Of a stretch of DNA of 9,577 bases, positions 5,131 through 9,577 are shown piece by piece. Numbering within the stretch: position 1 is the first letter of the stretch; every line of letters begins with the position of its first letter. The DNA comes from Bryobacteraceae bacterium (GTDB lineage: Bacteria; Acidobacteriota; Terriglobia; Bryobacterales; Bryobacteraceae). The stretch lies in assembly GCA_014379815.1 (NCBI GenBank), contig JACMLA010000148.1, positions 1 to 9,577 on the forward strand. The letters are read 5' to 3'. A program made the position numbers and the translations under genes. The notes below the pieces were generated by a model, which saw only the letters and a program-made list of their open reading frames with translations, was not told where the DNA came from and made no database searches.

Positions 5131-7848
5131 ATGAAGTCGTTAGCCGTCCTGGTCCTCGCGACCACCACCATCTTGAATGCCCAGAGCTTCGTTACCGGGC
5201 AGGGTGCCCGTGCTGTTATCGGGCAGCGTTCGTTTACCTTACAAAAGCCTGGGGCGTCTGACAGCCAGCTCGGCGCAGCGGGGGGACTCGCGCTGGTCGG
5301 CGACACCCTCTTCGTAGTCGACAGCAGCAGGGTGTTTGCCGAGAATCAGAATCATCGCGTTCTCATTTTCCCGAATATTTCGACCCAGCTGCCGTCACCG
5401 AAAGCTTCCCTACCCTGGGCGGGAGACACGCGTTGTCCCGTTTGCGGCGGCACTGCTTCCACCGTCATTGGGCAGACTGACTTTACAAAGACCAGCATCG
5501 GCGTCACGCAAAGCACTCTTCGCAACCCGACTGCGGCGGCCTCCAACGGTCAGGTGCTTGCCATTGCCGACACAAATAACAACCGCGTCCTTATCTGGCT
5601 GAACATTCCCACCGCGAACGGTACTCCCGCGGATGTAGTGATCGGTCAAGCGAACTTCACGTCGAACGGTGTGAATTTCGGCGGCTCTGGATCTACACCA
5701 AGCGCCAGAGGTCTTCGCGGCCCGCAAGGCCTTTGGATTCAGGACGGCAGACTTTACATCGCCGATACGCAGAATAATCGCGTGCTGATTTTCAACTCCA
5801 TTCCGCGGAGCAATGGAGCGAGCGCAGATCTTGTTCTGGGGGCTCCGGACTTCACCACGTTTGTGCAGTCCGATCTCGTCCAGGCCACCCTGAGCTCCAC
5901 TCCGTCAAACATGCTCAGCCCCGTGGCAGTAACCTCCGACGGCACCCGGCTTTTCGTCACCGATCTTGGCCACAACCGCGTTCTGATCTGGAACCGCATT
6001 CCGACCCAGAATGCAACACCCGTTGATGTGGTTGTCGGCCAGCCTGACGCGACATCCACGACTGAGAACCTGGCTTATGTCGCCAACAACTCCAGCAGGC
6101 TCTGTCCTTCAAACGGCAGAGACGCTGAGACCGGGGACCCGACCTATCCAGCTGCTTGTGGCGCGACGCTCAACTTTCCGCGCTTTGCCCTGTCGGACGG
6201 TACCCGGCTCTTCATCGCCGATTCGGGGAATGACCGCGTCCTTGTATACAACGAAATTCCAAACAGCAACGGCAAGTTCGCGGATGTAATTCTGGGTCAG
6301 TTCACCGACGAGATTTTGCAGGACGATTTTCAAAGAGTCTCTGCGGTCGACACTCTCCGCACCCCATCCAGCCTCGCGTGGGATGGAACGAATCTCTATG
6401 TATCGGATCCGTTCAATCACCGGGTGGTCGTCTACACTCCAGGCGATACAAGGCTGCCGGTAACCGGAGTTCGCAACGCAGCCAGCCGCGATATCTTTGC
6501 CCTGACAGCCATCACGTTTACCGCGAATCCGAAAGAAAACGACGAAGTCCGGATACTCATCGACGACCTCGAATACAAGTACAAGGCCGTTAGGGACGAC
6601 GCGATCGCGCAGGTTGTCCGCGGACTGGTCGCTGCAATCAATGCCGGTGCCGGCGATTCCAAGGTTCTGGCCACGGCTAACGTGATCGCCAACCAGCTGA
6701 TCCTGACTGCCCGCGTCGGCGGAGTCACAGGAAATGCAATTACGTACGCCATTACGTTTTCGGATGCTCCTCAAATCACGGTCGCAACGGCAAATGGTAC
6801 CTTGGGCGGAGGTCAGGACGCGGCCCAAATCGCACCCGGAACACTGATCAGTATTCTGGGCGAAGACCTGGCTGACGAGACGGTATCGGCGCCCGAAGGT
6901 GTGGTCGATCTCCCACAAACTCTCGGCAACGTCGAACTTTACATCGACGGAATTCGTGCTCCGTTGCTGTTTGTTTCTCCTACTGAGATCCGCTCGCAAA
7001 TGCCCTGGGAAGTTAGCGATTCCACCAGCGCGAGCGTGTACGTACGCAGGCTGGACCGAAACAATCGTGTCTTAACTACCACGGCGATCGGGGTGCCGAT
7101 CATTCCTCAGAACCCTGGGATTTTTGCGATCGAAGGTGGTACCGACCCCCGGCCGGTCCGCGCCGCTCATAGCAGTAGTTCCGCGCTGGGTGTTGTCTCT
7201 GTCGACGGTTCGGTGAGGGAGAACGATACTGCGACCGTGACCATCGAAGATCGCCCTTACACCTACACCGTAAAGAGTGGCGACACGATCGCAGGTGTCC
7301 GCAACGCTCTGGTAGAGCTGATCAACGGAGATGAAAGAGTTCGCGCTACCCCGTCTACTGTCTTCACCCGTATCATCCTCCAATCTCGAGTTGCCGGTCC
7401 GGAAGGGGAAGGTATTGCATACAGTGCCAGCGTCAGCTCCGGGGCTAGCGTGCTGCTTACGGCTCTTGGATCTACGTTGTGTTGTGCCAGCCGTGAAGGC
7501 GCACCGGTAACTGAAGAGGATCCTGCAAGGCCAGGCGAGGTCATCACCATTTACGCGGCTGGACTCGGCTTCCTTCGCGAAACCGGAGACCAGGTCACAG
7601 GCAGCATTTATCGCGGTCCCGCCGACAATACAACGAACTCACCGGTAGACGACGCGCAAGTTGGCGGGCGTACCGCGAATGTGTTGTTTGCCAGACTGGT
7701 GCCCGGCAGAGTTGGCATGTACGAAGTGCAGCTACAGCTGAACACCGACATTCCAACCAATCCGCAAACGCAAATGTGGATCGCGCAACTCGGGTACATC
7801 AGCAACATCGTCTCGATACCCGTCGTCAATCCGAATCCAACAAATTAG
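5131..7848 (+). CDS. Large secreted NHL-type beta-propeller protein with C-terminal TIGR03437-like Ig-fold module
   Basis: The protein has 905 residues. The start gives a Sec signal, MKSLAVLVLATTTILNA followed by Q; an in-frame ATG at 5023 would place 36 charged residues before it and lie upstream of the promoter. Six propeller repeats are centred on NxRVLI/V motifs, with arginines at 76, 152, 217, 283, 369 and 431, often followed by NxIPxxNGxxADVVxGQ. Six cysteines occur: C102 and C105 (CPVC), C325 and C343, and C784 and C785. From about 447 (GVRNAAS) runs a two-lobed Ig-like module: PGTLISILGEDLA (569-581), PLLFVSPTEIRSQMPWE, NPGIFA, then PGEVITIYAAGLG (801-813) and a PGRVGMYEVQL end. This pattern is characteristic of Solibacter-type secreted proteins. 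Two copies of an extra domain are inserted, at about 460-544 and 688-776. It is likely an extracellular binding or surface protein; ligand unknown. Confidence 0.9.
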   Translation: MKSLAVLVLATTTILNAQSFVTGQGARAVIGQRSFTLQKPGASDSQLGAAGGLALVGDTLFVVDSSRVFAENQNHRVLIFPNISTQLPSPKASLPWAGDTRCPVCGGTASTVIGQTDFTKTSIGVTQSTLRNPTAAASNGQVLAIADTNNNRVLIWLNIPTANGTPADVVIGQANFTSNGVNFGGSGSTPSARGLRGPQGLWIQDGRLYIADTQNNRVLIFNSIPRSNGASADLVLGAPDFTTFVQSDLVQATLSSTPSNMLSPVAVTSDGTRLFVTDLGHNRVLIWNRIPTQNATPVDVVVGQPDATSTTENLAYVANNSSRLCPSNGRDAETGDPTYPAACGATLNFPRFALSDGTRLFIADSGNDRVLVYNEIPNSNGKFADVILGQFTDEILQDDFQRVSAVDTLRTPSSLAWDGTNLYVSDPFNHRVVVYTPGDTRLPVTGVRNAASRDIFALTAITFTANPKENDEVRILIDDLEYKYKAVRDDAIAQVVRGLVAAINAGAGDSKVLATANVIANQLILTARVGGVTGNAITYAITFSDAPQITVATANGTLGGGQDAAQIAPGTLISILGEDLADETVSAPEGVVDLPQTLGNVELYIDGIRAPLLFVSPTEIRSQMPWEVSDSTSASVYVRRLDRNNRVLTTTAIGVPIIPQNPGIFAIEGGTDPRPVRAAHSSSSALGVVSVDGSVRENDTATVTIEDRPYTYTVKSGDTIAGVRNALVELINGDERVRATPSTVFTRIILQSRVAGPEGEGIAYSASVSSGASVLLTALGSTLCCASREGAPVTEEDPARPGEVITIYAAGLGFLRETGDQVTGSIYRGPADNTTNSPVDDAQVGGRTANVLFARLVPGRVGMYEVQLQLNTDIPTNPQTQMWIAQLGYISNIVSIPVVNPNPTN

Positions 7849-7861
7849 CATAAGAAGAAAC

Positions 7862-7924
7862 GAACGCGACTCCGCACTGGTCTGAACTCCAGTAGTTTGA
7901 AGGTGAAGAAAGGAGTCGCGATTC
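7862..7924 (+). promoter_or_regulatory. Structured galT leader: inverted repeat that covers the ribosome binding site
   Basis: CGCGACTCC (7865-7873) is a perfect reverse complement of GGAGTCGCG (7912-7920). With one bulged A (7921), GAA (7862-7864) and TTC (7922-7924) extend the stem to 12 bp. The 3' arm contains the galT Shine-Dalgarno AAAGGAG (7909-7915), so the folded form would hide it. The loop holds a smaller hairpin, ACTGG (7876-7880) with CCAGT (7889-7893). A second ACTCC (7886-7890) could also pair with the GGAGT, giving an alternative fold. There is no T-run after it, so it is not an ordinary terminator of the upstream gene. A translation-controlling role is inference. Confidence 0.5.
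7909..7915 (+). promoter_or_regulatory. Ribosome binding site of galT
   Basis: AAAGGAG is the clearest Shine-Dalgarno sequence in the window, with its core ending 10 bases before the ATG at 7926. It fixes the galT start. It is contained in the 3' arm of the inverted repeat described for the leader. Confidence 0.7.
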
Positions 7925-7925
7925 C

Positions 7926-8897
7926 ATGAGTGAACTTCGGTGGCACCCGCTTCTGCGTCAGTGGGTTGTTGTTGCCTCGCATCGGCAGAACCGGCCCCAG
8001 ATGCCAGCCAACTGGTGCCCGTTCGACCCCGGCTCCGGAAACGTCCCGGATGACTACGACGTCCTGATTTACCCCAACGACTTCCCGGCATTCGACCTTG
8101 CCGGAGAACCATTCGATCCGGAGGCAAAGAGCTTATTCGGCACAACGGGCGCGCACGGCGTTTGCGACGTGGTGCTGTATAGCCCTGTTCACACACAGCG
8201 GCCCTCGGATCTGCCAGTCGATCATTGGCGCAAGATTGTCGACTTATGGGCTTCACGCGTCCAGGAGCTCTCGGCAACGCCTGGCGTGAATTACGTCATG
8301 GTTTTTGAGAACAGCGGTGCGGCCATAGGAGTGACCATGCCGCATCCCCACGGCCAGATCTACGCCTTCCCGTTTCTTCCGCCTCTGGTACAGATCGAAC
8401 TCGACGCCGCACGTCAGCATTACCAGCACACGTTCCGGTGCCTCTATTGCGACCTCATGAAAGGGGAGCAGGAGCAACAGCAACGAATCGTGACCGAGAA
8501 CGAGCACTTCCTTGCCTTTGTCCCGTACGCTGCGCGCTTTCCGTCTGAAGTGCAACTCTATGCGAAACGGCACTATGGCCAGCTCCGCGACATGACTGTG
8601 GAAGAACGGCAGAGCCTTGCTTCAGTACTCAGCGTGATTCGCCGAAAGTACGACAATCTCTATCCGGATATGGAACCTAAAGATGCGGTCCTGCCGCTGA
8701 TGATGATTCTGAGACTGCAGCCCACAACCGGCGATCATCCTTACTTCCATTTCCATATTGAGTTTTTTCCCTTACAGCGAAGCGGGAAGAAGCTGAAGTA
8801 TCTGGCTGCTGTGGAGACTGCGGGCGGGACATATCTGGCGGACACAAAACCGGAAGAGCGGGCTGCGGCCCTTCGCAAAGCCGAGCCCGCTATTTGA
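7926..8897 (+). CDS. galT: GalT, galactose-1-phosphate (hexose-1-phosphate) uridylyltransferase
   Basis: GalT exchanges UMP between UDP-glucose and galactose-1-phosphate in the cytoplasmic Leloir pathway, through a uridylylated histidine. The protein has 323 residues, in the family range. The start MSELRWHPLLRQWVVVASHR is a typical N-terminus. The active-site motif is PHPHGQ (139-144), with H142 the expected nucleophile. E158 lies 16 residues on, matching the spacing of E. coli H166 and E182. FHFHIEF (274-280) supplies the two C-terminal histidines H275 and H277. C31, H89 and H140 fit the structural zinc site, but the fourth position is D34 (CPFD instead of CxxC). A CLYC pair (172-175) follows. 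A close relative acting on another sugar phosphate or nucleotide cannot be excluded. No other galactose genes are nearby. The gene lies 77 bp after the propeller gene and converges on the next gene with a 3-bp gap. Confidence 0.93.
   Translation: MSELRWHPLLRQWVVVASHRQNRPQMPANWCPFDPGSGNVPDDYDVLIYPNDFPAFDLAGEPFDPEAKSLFGTTGAHGVCDVVLYSPVHTQRPSDLPVDHWRKIVDLWASRVQELSATPGVNYVMVFENSGAAIGVTMPHPHGQIYAFPFLPPLVQIELDAARQHYQHTFRCLYCDLMKGEQEQQQRIVTENEHFLAFVPYAARFPSEVQLYAKRHYGQLRDMTVEERQSLASVLSVIRRKYDNLYPDMEPKDAVLPLMMILRLQPTTGDHPYFHFHIEFFPLQRSGKKLKYLAAVETAGGTYLADTKPEERAAALRKAEPAI
8857..8891. terminator. Hairpin inside the galT 3' end, possible bidirectional terminator
   Basis: AGCGGGCT (8857-8864) pairs perfectly with AGCCCGCT (8884-8891), and CGGC (8866-8869) with GCCG (8880-8883). 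This gives a 12-bp GC-rich stem with one bulged G (8865) and a 10-base loop. On the plus strand it is followed by ATTT and the galT stop. On the minus strand it starts 9 bases after the stop of the convergent gene. With only 3 bp between the two stop codons, this is the obvious structure to end either transcript, though neither side has a good T-run. Confidence 0.45.
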
Positions 8898-8900
8898 AGG

Positions 8901-9577
8901 TTAGGCCGGACCTATCCAAAGCACTGCGTCCAACCGGGCCAGCTCGGCCAGCTTAGATGCGTTGACCGTAACGATGATCACGTTTGCTGGTTTCTTCTCA
9001 ACCGGCACGGCTCCAATCTTCTGAATGGCCGCGAGCACAGTTTCTCCGGCATTCGAAAGCACCAGGCGCACGCGAACTTCGCCAGCCGCAGTCCGAAGCG
9101 CCGGATCCAGCTTGTTGGGACGTAACTCCCGTCGCACTTGTTCTGCTTGCGGCAACGGAGCGAAGGGCGGACCCGGCATCGCGGACGGAACACCTCCAAT
9201 AACACCCGCGCCAGCGCCGCTACCCGAGCCAGCGCCGCTACCCGAGCCAATACCGCCACCCGAGCCCGAACGGAAGTACATCGGCGTCCCCCCTATCCGC
9301 GATGCCGATGCCATAGCCAGCTTCTGGTCTGAACCGAAGACACCTTCGTAACTGACTCCCTCCGGCATCTCTACCGGTACGCGCACGCGTCGGGATCGTC
9401 CACCTTCGGTCACCGTCGTTTCTTCGACAGCGATAAAGGACGTGTAGGCGGTCATCAGCCGATGCTCGAGACCCAGCAGCGTGACCTCTTCCGCATTCCT
9501 GGGCTCTACGGCAAGCGTGTCGATTTTCGTGCGTGCCCAGAGTGTCCGGAGTGCCGCATTGGCTTCGTTCTGTCGCG
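8901..9577 (-). CDS. C-terminal part of a VIT/VWA-domain protein (5' end outside the window)
   Basis: The reading frame is open from the right edge; 224 residues are visible and the true start lies outside. An internal ATG at 9455 is not the start, because recognisable sequence precedes it: LWARTKID (about 13-20) and EEVTLLGLEHRLMTAYTSF (29-47). The pattern of LWAR, then a helix, then G-L-x-x-x-L-x-T-x-YTSF-x-AVEE is typical of the region after the von Willebrand A domain in VIT/VWA proteins, which are usually membrane-anchored or exported. A low-complexity Gly/Ser/Ala stretch (about 103-124, GSGSGAG units) links to a C-terminal domain (about 150-224) with a beta-alpha-beta look ending in NASKLAELARLDAVLWIGPA. 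That tail resembles propeptides of subtilisin-like proteases. Function is unknown; the VIT and VWA domains themselves are not visible here. Confidence 0.75.
   Translation of the reverse strand, partial: RQNEANAALRTLWARTKIDTLAVEPRNAEEVTLLGLEHRLMTAYTSFIAVEETTVTEGGRSRRVRVPVEMPEGVSYEGVFGSDQKLAMASASRIGGTPMYFRSGSGGGIGSGSGAGSGSGAGAGVIGGVPSAMPGPPFAPLPQAEQVRRELRPNKLDPALRTAAGEVRVRLVLSNAGETVLAAIQKIGAVPVEKKPANVIIVTVNASKLAELARLDAVLWIGPA
9211..9264 (+). repeat. Three 18-bp tandem repeats in the Gly/Ser linker of the VIT/VWA-type gene
   Basis: CCAGCGCCGCTACCCGAG occurs twice without change (9211-9228 and 9229-9246). A third, diverged copy follows (9247-9264, 14 of 18 bases the same). The unit is six codons, so copy-number changes keep the frame. 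On the minus strand it encodes Gly-Ser-Gly-Ala repeats. It probably arises by slippage and sets linker length. Confidence 0.85.

Noticed and set aside
6109..6999. Minus-strand open frame of 296 codons opposite the propeller gene
   Set aside because: The translation is a low-complexity mix rich in R, D and S with no domain; the plus strand encodes clear repeats.
7865..7920. Inverted repeat before galT as a terminator of the propeller gene
   Set aside because: The loop is long, no T-run follows, and the 3' arm is the galT ribosome binding site, so a leader role fits better.
1..9577. tRNA, rRNA, CRISPR array, insertion sequence, prophage or defence genes
   Set aside because: Nothing resembling any of these was seen; the window is densely filled with the genes listed.

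Overview
The window looks like a chromosomal segment of an acidobacterium, most likely of the Solibacter/Bryobacter lineage. This is inferred from content, not from a database search. The strongest hint is the large secreted beta-propeller protein at 5131-7848. It ends in a two-lobed Ig-like module of the type that is greatly expanded in that lineage (the TIGR03437 family, as I recall it). A Tat-exported Gfo/Idh/MocA oxidoreductase and signal peptides ending in A-Q fit the same picture. No phage, transposon, CRISPR, tRNA or rRNA is visible.

Layout: (1) 1-1694, minus strand: a housekeeping operon ruvA-ruvB-folK. It encodes the Holliday-junction branch-migration helicase, followed by the first codons of a folate-synthesis pyrophosphokinase that runs off the left edge. 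The folK start shares one base with the ruvB stop. (2) 1724-2443, plus strand: rsmE, a 16S rRNA m3U methyltransferase, divergent from ruvA across only 29 bp. (3) 2462-4985, plus strand: two exported enzymes with an 8-bp overlap, a Tat-signal Gfo/Idh/MocA dehydrogenase and a Sec-signal amidohydrolase/deacetylase. They probably act outside the cytoplasm on one unknown substrate. A well-formed promoter sits so close to the first start codon that the mRNA may be leaderless. (4) 5131-7848, plus strand: the 905-aa secreted six-bladed NHL-type propeller protein. It has its own extended -10 promoter and two copies of an extra small domain inserted in its C-terminal module. (5) 7926-8897, plus strand: galT of the Leloir pathway. 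Its leader contains a perfect 9-bp inverted repeat that covers the ribosome binding site. (6) 8901-9577, minus strand: the C-terminal end of a VIT/VWA-type protein, convergent with galT. A 12-bp hairpin inside the galT 3' end could terminate both genes.

Most of the window is ordinary chromosomal gene content, and I see no complete unknown defence or mobile system. The points most worth a second look are the galT leader structure, the duplicated domain insertion in the propeller protein, the exported dehydrogenase-amidohydrolase pair with a His-to-Asp change at a metal site, and the protease-prodomain-like tail on the VIT/VWA protein. Function assignments rest on motif recognition by eye.
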